From an uncultured Eubacterium sp. (GTDB taxonomy: Bacteria > Bacillota_A > Clostridia > Lachnospirales > Lachnospiraceae), in NCBI GenBank assembly GCA_948759685.1, contig CAQBGY010000028.1, forward strand, positions 1-21,097: a DNA stretch of 21,097 nt. Reading direction: 5' to 3'. Below the pieces are notes generated by a model. The model searched no databases. It saw only the letters and a list, made by a program, of their open reading frames with translations, and was not told the DNA's origin. Shown in pieces: positions 7,293 through 16,300 of the stretch (position 1 is its first letter; every line of letters starts with the position of its first letter). The translations under genes were made by a program, and so were the position numbers.

Positions 7293-8510
7293 CTAATCAA
7301 TAAGATAGGTCGCTTTTTTATCGAATTTCCATTCGTAGATATATTCGGCTCCTTCGATGTTGATGACGAAAACCACGCGTTCGCCTTTAACCCGTGCTAC
7401 ATGGACATAGCCCGATACGGATTCGCCGGGATAGATCGTATTTTGCTTCATATAGCCCATCTGCTTGATGTCTTTTTCTTTTTGCAAGGCTTGGCTGAAA
7501 TTGGCTAATCGCTGTTGCGAGGCTAAATTGGCTTGATAAGCGGCTGTTGCATTATAAGTCGTTGTTGTATAGGAAAAGTGGCCAGTACGGTTGCTGTATC
7601 CGGATGTGGTCGATGTCGAATATCCTGCGCCGGCAGATGCCATGCCTTCGCACAATCCCATGGCGATAGCAGCCCATGTTTGGGCTCGCTTTACCTTTTT
7701 CATGTACGCGTCGCATGTCCAGATTTGTAAATCTGTGGTGAAGCCTTGATTGTCTGTGGAATATGCCGTAATGTTTAGTTCAGGTGTGAATTCAATGGGA
7801 GTTGTGGAGTTATTGGAGATAATCAAATCAATTCGGTGCCATTTGCCGTAGTCTTTGACAATGGAGTTTGTCAAAGCGATAGTAATACCGTTTTTGAAAT
7901 AGACTTCCCACGGTGTGCCGTCCCGATAGTCGACGAATCGTTCTGCAATTGCCGGAGATTCCCAGACAGGCATGTCGTCAGCGATTCGGAATTTCAGCGT
8001 ATTTCCATTGTTGTCCGACAACAAATAATAGTCGTGGATCGGTTTGCCGGCATTGTATTCAACAATTCGGCAGGAACCGTCATCGTTGAAGGTTTTACAT
8101 GTTCCGGATAATTCTCCAGCCTGATAAAAAGCGTGTGTCGTCAATTTCCCTTCATCGTTATAGCGTGTGTATTCGCCGTGCAGTCGGCCGTTCATATAGT
8201 GGGACTTTTCCGAGATATTGCTGTTCCGGAAATAGGACTGTACCTCTCCGTCGAATATGGTTTTGCTATCATCGAGACTATCAATGGACAGAAAATACCC
8301 TTCTTTGCGTATTTCTCCCGAATTATAGAAATCTTTGAATTCTTTATGACGGGTCGAATCTGCCGGATAAAGAGCTATTCGATAATAATCTGCAAAAAGA
8401 GCATTTTGCGCGAGTAGACCCGATCTGTTGTAGTAGAGCGTATCTATCCTTTCTTGGGCATAAGTGGCATAGCTTGTTATTATGGATATGAATAGTAGGA
8501 TTCGTTTCAT
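7293..8510 (-). CDS. Secreted YwqK/MORN-repeat-like protein
   Basis: This 405-aa protein has a signal peptide (MKRILLFISIITSYATYA, cut before QE). Residues about 58-165 hold MORN-like units of the form NGxLHGEYxxYNxxGKL, as in proteins annotated as YwqK-family antitoxins. That name comes from databases and does not prove a toxin link. The second half (about 175-405) is a beta-rich region with a low-complexity Ser/Thr/Tyr/Gly segment near 275-310 and a final domain rich in Val and aromatic residues. Function is unknown; it is probably periplasmic or surface-associated. It starts 43 nt after hipT ends, so read-through from the toxin operon is possible, though no clear promoter or terminator was found in the gap. 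Confidence 0.7.
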   Translation of the reverse strand: MKRILLFISIITSYATYAQERIDTLYYNRSGLLAQNALFADYYRIALYPADSTRHKEFKDFYNSGEIRKEGYFLSIDSLDDSKTIFDGEVQSYFRNSNISEKSHYMNGRLHGEYTRYNDEGKLTTHAFYQAGELSGTCKTFNDDGSCRIVEYNAGKPIHDYYLLSDNNGNTLKFRIADDMPVWESPAIAERFVDYRDGTPWEVYFKNGITIALTNSIVKDYGKWHRIDLIISNNSTTPIEFTPELNITAYSTDNQGFTTDLQIWTCDAYMKKVKRAQTWAAIAMGLCEGMASAGAGYSTSTTSGYSNRTGHFSYTTTTYNATAAYQANLASQQRLANFSQALQKEKDIKQMGYMKQNTIYPGESVSGYVHVARVKGERVVFVINIEGAEYIYEWKFDKKATYLID

Positions 8511-8553
8511 TGGAGTAAGTTGGGGTTTAGTTATTTGTGTTCCATTGGGTGGA

Positions 8554-9492
8554 TTATAGTTGTCCGATTCTTTCTGCTATAAGCGCTTTGTATTTGCCTT
8601 TCATTTCTTCGGGCAGGAACGAAACGTCGATCCACTCGCCCCATTTCGGAATGGCTTTAATGAACTTCTTGAATAGGTTGTCGATTACCTTTTTGTCCAT
8701 GCCCGAAGCTGTCATTGCTTGCACGAAATCACTGCGGCGGAGCTTGCGTTTGCGGCCGTTCAGCGTCAGTGCCGATTCCTCGGTGTCTTCGGGTAAAACG
8801 AGCGCTGTCGATAGCAGGTCATAAGCCGGTGTCAGCCCATAAATACCCGGATTTAGGCTATATAGCGAAAAGTTTTTGAGGTGCATGTCGGCATTGCCCG
8901 TGAGCCACGAGAATAATACCTGCTCCCAGAAATTGACGACATCCAGTTTCGGGGCGGAAGAATAGCGCAGAATCGTTTTGGCAATCTGCTCGTAGGAGCC
9001 TTTGTATTTGTGTTCGGTCAGTCGTTCGGAGAGCTGGCAGAGGTCTTCCATCGGATATTTTTCGCCGTGAGGCCCTCGGTCGATGCGGCGTGTGATGTAG
9101 CATAACTCTCCGTCGGCAAAGCGGACGAGCGAGTGGGGGACGACCTGCATCTTCGCGGCTTCGGCCATGTGCATGGTCAAATCTTCCAGTTCCGGCAAAT
9201 GCGGATAATGTTCGGTCTGCGGTTTGAGGATATAGCGGCCCCACAGACCGACGATCGTAAAGCGTTCCGGTGTGTCTTTGCCTGCTTTGACAATATCGAG
9301 CGACAGCTTCGCCTGCACTCCGGTCAGCGTCGTTTGGCTGCGGATTACCTCGCGGGCAAGTTCCGCGATATTGGCGCGCGTGTAGGGGAGCAAAGGAGCT
9401 TCAGGAGTGCCGAAAATTTTCTTGGAGCAGGATTTGTGGAAATCCCGCTCGTCGTCGGTCAATTCTTTGTAGCAATATAAACAACGCTCCAT
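8554..9492 (-). CDS. HipA/HipT-like Ser/Thr kinase toxin (core kinase part)
   Basis: This 312-aa protein corresponds to the HipA kinase without the N-terminal subdomain, which is encoded separately just upstream. The ATG at 9492 is chosen because AAAGGAGGAG lies ideally upstream and the hipS-like stop is 1 nt away. Residues 4-22 form a C-x2-C-x11-H-x2-C cluster, likely a zinc site. The Gly-rich loop is TLTGVQAKL (55-63), where HipA has Ser150 and HipT has SIS; here both candidate phospho-positions are Thr. K90 (ILKP) matches the ATP lysine, the catalytic loop is GNADMHLKNFS (199-209, Asp202 and Asn207) and the metal motif is TPAYD (221-225). HipA-family kinases inhibit translation by phosphorylating aminoacyl-tRNA synthetases; the target here is unknown. 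Confidence 0.88.
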   Translation of the reverse strand: MERCLYCYKELTDDERDFHKSCSKKIFGTPEAPLLPYTRANIAELAREVIRSQTTLTGVQAKLSLDIVKAGKDTPERFTIVGLWGRYILKPQTEHYPHLPELEDLTMHMAEAAKMQVVPHSLVRFADGELCYITRRIDRGPHGEKYPMEDLCQLSERLTEHKYKGSYEQIAKTILRYSSAPKLDVVNFWEQVLFSWLTGNADMHLKNFSLYSLNPGIYGLTPAYDLLSTALVLPEDTEESALTLNGRKRKLRRSDFVQAMTASGMDKKVIDNLFKKFIKAIPKWGEWIDVSFLPEEMKGKYKALIAERIGQL

Positions 9493-9510
9493 GTTACTCC
9501 TCCTTTGATT
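9476..9510 (-). promoter_or_regulatory. Strong Shine-Dalgarno for the HipT-like gene
   Basis: On the minus strand AAAGGAGGAG precedes ATG (9490-9492) by 5 nt, within the last codons of the hipS-like gene. Such strong sites are unusual in Bacteroidetes, and this one decides the start over an upstream in-frame ATG at 9609. Confidence 0.7.
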
Positions 9511-9823
9511 CGATGGGTACAACACCGACTGCACCGATGCAGTCTTTGCAGCAGGCCAAAAGCAGCGACATCCGATCGCGGTTGTCGATTTTCCAACTCT
9601 TTTCGGCAATGTCGAGCAGCCATCCTTCGGGAATCAATCCGTCGAAGAACGGGAACAGCACCTTGTCGCGATAGACCTGCTCCGTAAGCGGCAGCGTGAG
9701 ACTGACCGCTTCGGCATCGGGCAGGCGGAGATAGTCGGCATCGTAGCGGAACGTGTAACCGTTTTCATCCTCGGTTAAAAGCCCCGCCTTGCGGTCGAGG
9801 AGATAAATGGCAGCCTGTTTCAT
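9494..9823 (-). CDS. HipA N-terminal domain protein (HipS-like, Couple_hipA)
   Basis: This 109-aa protein equals the N-terminal subdomain 1 of HipA, encoded as its own gene. It contains the family pattern YRLP-like DAEAVSLTLPL, then FPFFDGLIPEGWLLDIAEK (57-75) and the end LLACCKDCIGAVGVVP. In the three-gene HipBST arrangement known from enteropathogenic E. coli, this small protein acts as the antitoxin against HipT. Whether it does so here is inferred from order and size. The ATG overlaps the hipB stop (ATGA at 9820-9823), and the next gene starts 1 nt after it, so all three are translationally coupled. Confidence 0.87.
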   Translation of the reverse strand: MKQAAIYLLDRKAGLLTEDENGYTFRYDADYLRLPDAEAVSLTLPLTEQVYRDKVLFPFFDGLIPEGWLLDIAEKSWKIDNRDRMSLLLACCKDCIGAVGVVPIESKEE

Positions 9824-10035
9824 CGGTCATCCGTTTTTGTCATCAGCACCACTCCGATCTCGGCCCCGAACAGGTTGAGAATCTGATTGACTTTGTCCAG
9901 CCGCAGAGTCGGTTTCCCTTGCTCCAATTCGCGCACGAACCGCAGTCCCACGCCCGATTTCTCGGACAGCTCGATCTGCGTCAGCCGATGCTGCTTGCGC
10001 ATAGCCTTCACGTATTTCGATAATGTCGTCTGCAT
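9820..10035 (-). CDS. hipB: HipB-like XRE-family repressor
   Basis: This 71-aa helix-turn-helix DNA-binding protein has the HTH at about 16-41 (LTQIELSEKSGVGLRFVREL, then EQGKPT). It is followed by the short C-terminal beta-strand EIGVVLMTK that HipB proteins use to dimerise. I start it at the ATG at 10035, with AGAGG 7 nt upstream, rather than at a TTG seven codons earlier. It is the first gene of the operon. Three similar 18-nt inverted repeats upstream, one covering its ribosome-binding site and -7 box, are likely its operators, giving autorepression. Confidence 0.87.
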   Translation of the reverse strand: MQTTLSKYVKAMRKQHRLTQIELSEKSGVGLRFVRELEQGKPTLRLDKVNQILNLFGAEIGVVLMTKTDDR

Positions 10036-10037
10036 AT

Positions 10038-10055
10038 TATACCTCTTTGGGTGCA
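10038..10055 (-). promoter_or_regulatory. Operator-like repeat 1 (hipB proximal)
   Basis: The plus strand reads TATACCT-CTTT-GGGTGCA, a 7-4-7 imperfect palindrome. It covers the AGAGG ribosome-binding site of hipB and touches the -7 box. Confidence 0.6.
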
Positions 10056-10061
10056 AAAATA
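10054..10061 (-). promoter_or_regulatory. Candidate -7 box of the hipB operon
   Basis: On the minus strand TATTTTTG matches TAnnTTTG. No good TTTG lies at the expected -33 distance. Its location would place the transcription start inside operator repeat 1. Confidence 0.45.
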
Positions 10062-10078
10062 GTGAAATAATTTTTATT

Positions 10079-10096
10079 TACACCTTGTCGGGGGTA
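10079..10096 (-). promoter_or_regulatory. Operator-like repeat 2
   Basis: TACACCT-TGTC-GGGGGTA has the same 7-4-7 layout. Its centre is 41 nt from repeat 1, and it lies across the -33 region. Confidence 0.55.
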
Positions 10097-10118
10097 ATTT
10101 GTGGTCTTTGTTGTGAAA

Positions 10119-10136
10119 TATACCCGAAAGGGTGTA
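10119..10136 (-). promoter_or_regulatory. Operator-like repeat 3
   Basis: TATACCC-GAAA-GGGTGTA is the best palindrome of the three. Its centre is 40 nt from repeat 2. Confidence 0.6.
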
Positions 10137-10384
10137 TTTTAATACTGGCTTATTTTTTTATGATGATAGGTGTATGAATATATTCTCGTTTTGCTATATT
10201 ATGAAAATAGGATTTTTATCATTATCCATAATGAAATTTATGATAATATTTGTATTTTTGTATATTTTAATCCAAATATATTGGATAATTGGGCTGTCGT
10301 ATTGTTGAAGGATTCTTGACGTATTGAATCTATTCATATTGTGTATGGACTTCCAATAATTAAAAGCAGAGATTACGTAAGTTT
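10137..10384. other. AT-rich divergent intergenic region before the BREX operon
   Basis: There is no gene here. The region carries an inverted repeat at 10221-10247 (ATTATCCAT with ATGATAAT, one-base bulge), a TATTTTTG box at 10253-10260 and a perfect 6-5-6 palindrome ATCCAA-ATATA-TTGGAT at 10270-10286. These could control the defence operon. No ribosome-binding site stands out before the ATG at 10385. Confidence 0.5.
10253..10260 (+). promoter_or_regulatory. Candidate -7 box of the BREX operon
   Basis: TATTTTTG fits TAnnTTTG, but no clear TTTG lies 19-20 nt upstream. The leader would be about 120 nt. The box is flanked by two inverted repeats. Confidence 0.35.
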
Positions 10385-12898
10385 ATGTATAAAATAGAAT
10401 GGGATAAGGAAACAGGAGGTGTTATTCTAAACAATAGAATAACTGATCAAACATTGGGAATAGCGCCTCGTCCCGTATTCTTTGAGGAATTGGATTTGCT
10501 CGGGTTGGATAAGTTGGGGTGGGTTTATCCACATTGCGAAGAACCATTAATGTGGGCAATTAACAAACAATATTATTATCGAGGAGAAAAGCTGTTCGAA
10601 GCAAAAGGCGCAGATATCTACACCATGCCGACTTTGGAGTTTGGAAAGGCTATCGGATCGATGACATTAAAACCTGTCGATATGCCCGGTATGTTGGCAA
10701 AGACAGCAGATATTATGTTTGTGCTTGAGAACGAGGCCATAGAGTTTATTCGAGATACATATACGGTTTATGTCAGGGTAAATAAGGCTTACGAGAAGGC
10801 GGATGCCAATAAAATGGATTTTGAGGCTTTGGCTCAAAAAGCCGAGAAGCGAATCCGTCAAAAAATGGCTGTAGTCAAACAGGATTGCGACAGCTTTGAT
10901 ATTATGCCACTGGACGATGCAACGGCTGTTGGCAAAAAGGTGGTATTGTCTACTAAAATAGATCGTTTCATAGCATCTTTTTCTGGCGGAAAAGATAGTC
11001 AAGTGGTTTTAGATCTGTGTACTCGTGCAATTCCTCCGACCGAATTTGAGGTAATATATAGTGATACGGGATATGAATTGCCCCCATCGCTGGAGTTATA
11101 CAAAGATGTGGAGCAATATTATCACCAAAAGTTTCCCGCATTGAAATTCTTGATGGCTCGTAATCACGAATCGGTTTTGAATTACTGGGATAGGATTGGT
11201 ACTCCCAGCGACAATCACCGTTGGTGTTGTTCTGTGATGAAAACTGTTCCTTTATATAGGATGCTGAGATTGGATAAGTTAAAAAATACAAAGTTTTTGG
11301 CATTTGAAGGAGTGCGAGCAGAAGAATCTATAAAACGGAGTGAATATAATCGATTAGGGAAAGGTGTTAAGCATAATTTTGTTATAAATGCTCGTCCTAT
11401 TTTAAGATGGAATACGACAGAGATCTTTTTATATCTATTTCGATATAATTTGCCAATTAATGGAGCTTATCGAGTTGGTAAACCTCGCGTTGGTTGTGTA
11501 TTATGTCCGTTTGGATCGCCATGGGATGATATGATTGTTAATCGGTGTTATCATGATAAATTACAGCCATTTATATCTCGAATAGAAGAGATCGTTGATA
11601 GTAGAAATATTCCCAATAAAGAAGAGTATATTGCTGAGCGTCGTTGGAAATTAAGAAGTAGTGGTAAATTTACTCAAGACGAAACATTCATTAAAATAAC
11701 AACTTCGACACATAAGTGGGAAGCTAAGGTCAGAAATAGCAAAAAAAGTATTTTTGATTGGCTGCCTGCTGTCGGTAGATATAGCATTAAGAACGCAAGC
11801 AATACCGTCTCTGGGGAATTGCAATTTCATGACGATATATATCAATTCGACATCAAGTATGAAACATTAAAAAAAGATTTTACATTCATTCTTTATGATG
11901 ATAATAACATCCAACTGCGGTATTTATTAAGACGGGTAATCAATAAAGTCTCATATTGTATAAATTGTGAGGCTTGTGAGTTAGAATGTCCAACAGGTGC
12001 GCTTTCGATCCTTCCAGATGTGCAGATTGATACCTCATTATGCACTCATTGTCATAAATGTTTAGAATATCACAATGTTGGATGTATTGTAGCAGATTCG
12101 TTGTCTAAACCATCAGAACATAATTTAACTAATATGAAAATATCCAAATACGGCACTTTTGGTATCCATGATGAATGGGTCGAACAGTTTTTGTTGGATT
12201 CAGAATCTTTTTGGAAAGATAAAATATTGGGAACAAAGCAAGTCCCGAGTTTTAAATCGTGGCTTAAAGATGCTGAGATTATAGATGATAAAGGGGGATT
12301 AACATCATTCGGCGCTTTGTGTAAGAAGATAAATGAAGATTCGCATAGTCTTTTATGGGAACTTATTTATATTAACTTGGTGTATAATAGCCCAATGATG
12401 AAATGGTATGCATCCACAACTCCTTTTAATGCGGATTTTATGCGTAAAGAGTTGGATAGGTTGGCTGTAGAATATTTTCAGTCTTCATTTAAGGAATCAA
12501 CTATTACTTATGCAGTTCAAGCGCTTATGCAGTCATTTAAATATTCTCCAATAGGTGATGAGTTTTCACAATGTGTTGCAATGGATGCTAAGGCTACTAT
12601 TTTAAGACGTAATTCTTATGATAATGTAAGTTCTGAAGCTATTGCATACTCTCTATATAAATACGCGGCCAGCAGAGAGTTGAAGATGCTCAGAGTCTCA
12701 GATTTATATCGCAGAGAGGAAATGGGAGGTATTTATCGGGAATTTGGTATTTCGCAAAATGAATTATTGAAATCATTACGATTTCTTTCAACAGAAAAAA
12801 ATAGAGTGTTGATTGCTGAACTAACAATGGGTTTGGATCATATAACTTTAAGAGACGATTTGACACCCATAACTGTATTGGAAACATTATTACAATGA
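10385..12898 (+). CDS. brxP: BrxP-type PAPS-reductase-family protein with Fe-S motifs (type 4 BREX)
   Basis: In this 837-aa protein an N-terminal region (1-190) is followed by a PAPS-reductase/PP-loop domain (about 191-420). That domain carries SGGKDS (200-205), the ATP-pyrophosphatase loop that also occurs in DndC and SspD. Cys281-Cys282 and Cys371-x2-Cys374 are spaced like the CC-x80-CxxC set that holds a [4Fe-4S] cluster in APS reductases. Two ferredoxin-like motifs follow: Cys525, 528, 531 and 535-Pro, then Cys553, 556, 559 and probably 567. From about 587 to the end the sequence resembles DUF4007 (YGTFGIHDEWV, then SWLKDAEIID and LTSFG). PAPS-reductase-type BrxP is the signature gene of type 4 BREX. 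A role in activating or inserting sulfur into DNA is inferred. Its stop overlaps the next start (ATGA). Confidence 0.85.
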   Translation: MYKIEWDKETGGVILNNRITDQTLGIAPRPVFFEELDLLGLDKLGWVYPHCEEPLMWAINKQYYYRGEKLFEAKGADIYTMPTLEFGKAIGSMTLKPVDMPGMLAKTADIMFVLENEAIEFIRDTYTVYVRVNKAYEKADANKMDFEALAQKAEKRIRQKMAVVKQDCDSFDIMPLDDATAVGKKVVLSTKIDRFIASFSGGKDSQVVLDLCTRAIPPTEFEVIYSDTGYELPPSLELYKDVEQYYHQKFPALKFLMARNHESVLNYWDRIGTPSDNHRWCCSVMKTVPLYRMLRLDKLKNTKFLAFEGVRAEESIKRSEYNRLGKGVKHNFVINARPILRWNTTEIFLYLFRYNLPINGAYRVGKPRVGCVLCPFGSPWDDMIVNRCYHDKLQPFISRIEEIVDSRNIPNKEEYIAERRWKLRSSGKFTQDETFIKITTSTHKWEAKVRNSKKSIFDWLPAVGRYSIKNASNTVSGELQFHDDIYQFDIKYETLKKDFTFILYDDNNIQLRYLLRRVINKVSYCINCEACELECPTGALSILPDVQIDTSLCTHCHKCLEYHNVGCIVADSLSKPSEHNLTNMKISKYGTFGIHDEWVEQFLLDSESFWKDKILGTKQVPSFKSWLKDAEIIDDKGGLTSFGALCKKINEDSHSLLWELIYINLVYNSPMMKWYASTTPFNADFMRKELDRLAVEYFQSSFKESTITYAVQALMQSFKYSPIGDEFSQCVAMDAKATILRRNSYDNVSSEAIAYSLYKYAASRELKMLRVSDLYRREEMGGIYREFGISQNELLKSLRFLSTEKNRVLIAELTMGLDHITLRDDLTPITVLETLLQ

Positions 12899-13350
12899 TT
12901 GGTCCATTTACATTGTCGCTGTATAATGATTTGATCCTCTCGATTAAGCTAGGTCGAGGTGTTGATGGATTTTCCAATGCAAAACCAATATTTTTACTTA
13001 CTATTCTGGAGGGAATAGCATTGGGGCAATTTGAGTGTAACATAATAATATGGAATGACAAGTTCCTGCAGAAAACTTATGATGCTTATATGCGTTATTA
13101 TTATAATGAACAGAATAAGACACCACTTGTATTACCATATTATCATTTAAACACAGCACCGTTTTATCATTTAGTTTGGAAAGACGAGATTCGTCCGCCA
13201 ATAAAAGGACATACTCCGTCTGCGAAGTATCTTCAGGAGCATCTCCTATATGCAAAGTTGGATGATGAACTATGGGAGCTACTGCAAAATGCAGAATATA
13301 GAGAATACATTCGTAAGAGCATAATAACCCGTTTCTTATATAAAAATTAG
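12895..13350 (+). CDS. Small protein resembling the SBD phosphorothioate-DNA-binding domain
   Basis: This 151-aa protein has no signal peptide or membrane segment. The pattern follows the N-terminal domain of HNH restriction enzymes of the ScoMcrA class: an initial helix (7-20), then NAKPIFLLTILEGIALGQ (28-45) for the usual HKPxLLLALLE. After that come an amphipathic helix, LPYYHL (80-85), a short gap and FYHLVW (90-95), then LLYAKLDDELWELL (117-130) and a final helix. In ScoMcrA this fold reads phosphorothioate DNA. No nuclease part follows, so it is a lone reader-like domain. It overlaps brxP by 4 nt and ends 11 nt before brxC, so it is made with the BREX proteins. The assignment is from remembered sequence patterns; residues of the sulfur pocket were not checked. 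Confidence 0.6.
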   Translation: MIGPFTLSLYNDLILSIKLGRGVDGFSNAKPIFLLTILEGIALGQFECNIIIWNDKFLQKTYDAYMRYYYNEQNKTPLVLPYYHLNTAPFYHLVWKDEIRPPIKGHTPSAKYLQEHLLYAKLDDELWELLQNAEYREYIRKSIITRFLYKN

Positions 13351-13361
13351 AAGATTGCGCC

Positions 13362-16300
13362 ATGGCTACGAGATACAACGAAATCATTAAGTTGCGTGCA
13401 GGAAAGGCAGCATACAACATAGCAGAAGAGAAAGAAGGTGAGTGGGTATCATTCATTCCCAATAAACAGTTTGACTATGTTCTGAAAACGGTTCTTAAAT
13501 CGGTGCGAGGAAATGATATTGACAACCATAAATCTTTTTGGATCAATGGCACCTATGGAACCGGTAAAAGCCACGCAGTTGCAGTGTTGAGCCATTTACT
13601 TGGTGATCCGGTCGAAAATATCCGGGAATGGGTCGATTATGAGTATAAGTCCGATGATGCTACTCGGCAAACAATCTATTCTCTTCGAGATAAAAAGTGC
13701 CTACTTACGGTGAAATTGTCGGGCATTGAGAAAATGTCTCATGCGTCTGATCTCGCTCTTGTTTTGCAAAAGGCAGTAACAACGACCCTCCGAGCTAAGG
13801 GAATAGAGTTGCCTAATCCGGTGCCGACGGATTATGAAAATTATATCGAACATATCGAAAAAAATCCGAGGATTTGGGAGCCGCTAATCGCAGACGATCC
13901 CAGGCTGTCTTCAATAGTAGCCAATAGCAAGCAACTTATAGATAATCTTGCTAAGTGTGATTTGGCGACCTTCCATCGGGTTGTTGATACTTTGCGTAGT
14001 GTCGATCTGGATATTCGATTAAAAAACGAGACGATTAAGCAATGGCTTGTGGAGGTTCAGAACGAATTAGCTCAGATGGGCACTTACAACGGATTGTTAA
14101 TTGTTTGGGATGAGTTTACTGATGTAATGGACTTGATCGGAGTGCCGGTATTGAAAGAGTTACAGGATATTGCCGAGAAGTTCATGAATTCAGAGAATAA
14201 TTCCTATTTATTCTTCATCTCGCATCCTTCGGCGTTTAACAAAATAGATCCCGAGCAGCTCAAACAAACAGATGGAAGATACCATCGCATGAAATACAAT
14301 ATGGAGCCGGTGTCGGCTTTCCAGATTATGTCTCGTAAATTTGAGGTGATTGATTCGGAAAAGCACGAGCAAATGTATCGGATGTTTTATGAATTACACC
14401 CTGAAATGCTGGACATCTATATTCAGAAGAGTAACGACAATCAATCCACGAAAGAGGATCTTTTCAACCTATTCCCACTGCATCCTGGCACAGCTACCTT
14501 GGCTACACATTACGCGACAGTAGTTGGATCGTCGAGTCGAAGTGTCTTTGAGTTTCTTGGCCAGAATGATGCAATAAAAGAATTCTTGGATAGCGAAGAA
14601 CATTTTCTGAATAGAGATCTGATCACATCCGATTATCTGTGGGATTATGTATTGAAGGTCTTTCAAGATGATGTAACCAATTATGGAGCCGTTACCGAGC
14701 GATATAACTCATATATCAATCAGGTCAGCAATCAAGGAGCTCCCTATATGGCTGTTTTCAAGGGTGTTTTGTTGCTCAATGCCTTCAATAACATATCGGG
14801 AGAGAATAACAATGGGTTGATTACCCCTTCAAAAACGAATATTAAAAATCTTTTTGTCGGGACCCAATATGAGAATGATATCGACCAGGTATTGCAGTGG
14901 ATTCACGAGCAAGGAATTATCCAATGCGCACCTGGAGAGATGTATTCGGTTCAATTTTCCGCATTCCCATCTGGTGAGGTTGAAGAGAAGAAGAATGAAA
15001 TGCGCAATGTGCAGTTTAGATACACTTCGCAGATCCTTAATTTTTCGGATGCGGCTGGTATTGCGTTCAAACAACGCTTCATGCAACGGGTGATTCGGCC
15101 GTTTAATTTCAAGTTTTACTCCAACACAGATAACGAATCGACTTTGCGTAGTCAAATCAAGAATGGACGTAGAGAGGTAAAAGGAAGTTGCCTGTTTTTT
15201 GCTCTTCTGCTTGCTCGTAACAACGAGGAGCTGGGTGCATTGCGGACATTCTCGGAGCGTTGCGCGCTCGATCGGGATGACAAGGAACTCGCTAATATCG
15301 TGTTCATTGTTTTCGACGAGATATTTACCGATCAGAAGTATGAACAGTTCATTGAGTTTCAGGCTCATTATGCGTGTGCCAGCAGTCATGGCTTTGTCGA
15401 TCAGACAACGGTCCATCGCAATCATGCCATAGCCATGATTAAGGAATGGATGGACTCCGTTCAACGCAATAATGCTATTGTCTATATCAATGGCATTGAT
15501 AAACAACCGATCTCGGTAAAGCACTTGTCGAGTATTGTCAATTCTTCGATTGCTCCGAAGATATTCCCTTATGGGCCAGATGCCCATGATGATTTGAGGC
15601 AAAAAGCTCCTAATACATTTTGGCGGGCGCAAAATTCCAAAGAAATTGTACGTTCTTTCCTGTTTGCAACATCTCGAAGCGAATTCTCTGATATAAATAA
15701 TCAGATGCGCCCTGTTCAATATCTTCTGCAGGACTGTTTGGATGAGAACTTGGAATGGAAGTCAGATGTTCCTGAAGGTCATCCGTTCAAGGTGGTCTGT
15801 GATAAGATAAACAGTATTATCAAGCATGCTGACAAAAGCTTGCCTTTCAATTTTGACGAGAAGTTCTCTTTGCTGGCAAAACCGCCATACGGATTGTATG
15901 GTAATTATGCGGCAATGGGAATGGTTGCTTTTGCCTTAAGACCATGGGTGAATAAGATATTTGATACACAAGGGAAGCCTCGTGATGCGAAGGCATTGGT
16001 AGATGATATTTCCATGCTGTTCAAAGTCTGGGATGAAAACAAGTCGAATAGCAAGTTGACGTTTAAGTTCCAAACTCCAGAGGAGGGGAAATTATGTAAA
16101 GAGCTGATTAATCTGTTCAACTTGTCTGGTAAAGATAGCGCCTATAAGGATGTTTCTAGTCTTAAGGATGCTCGTTATGCGATTACTGGTGATTTCCTTG
16201 TGCGTAAAGGTGCGCCTCTTTGGTCTATAAAATATGCACCCAAGTCTGCTTTTGCTTCGCTTCCAGCCGAGATTCCGATTACGGATGAAATTAAGACTTT

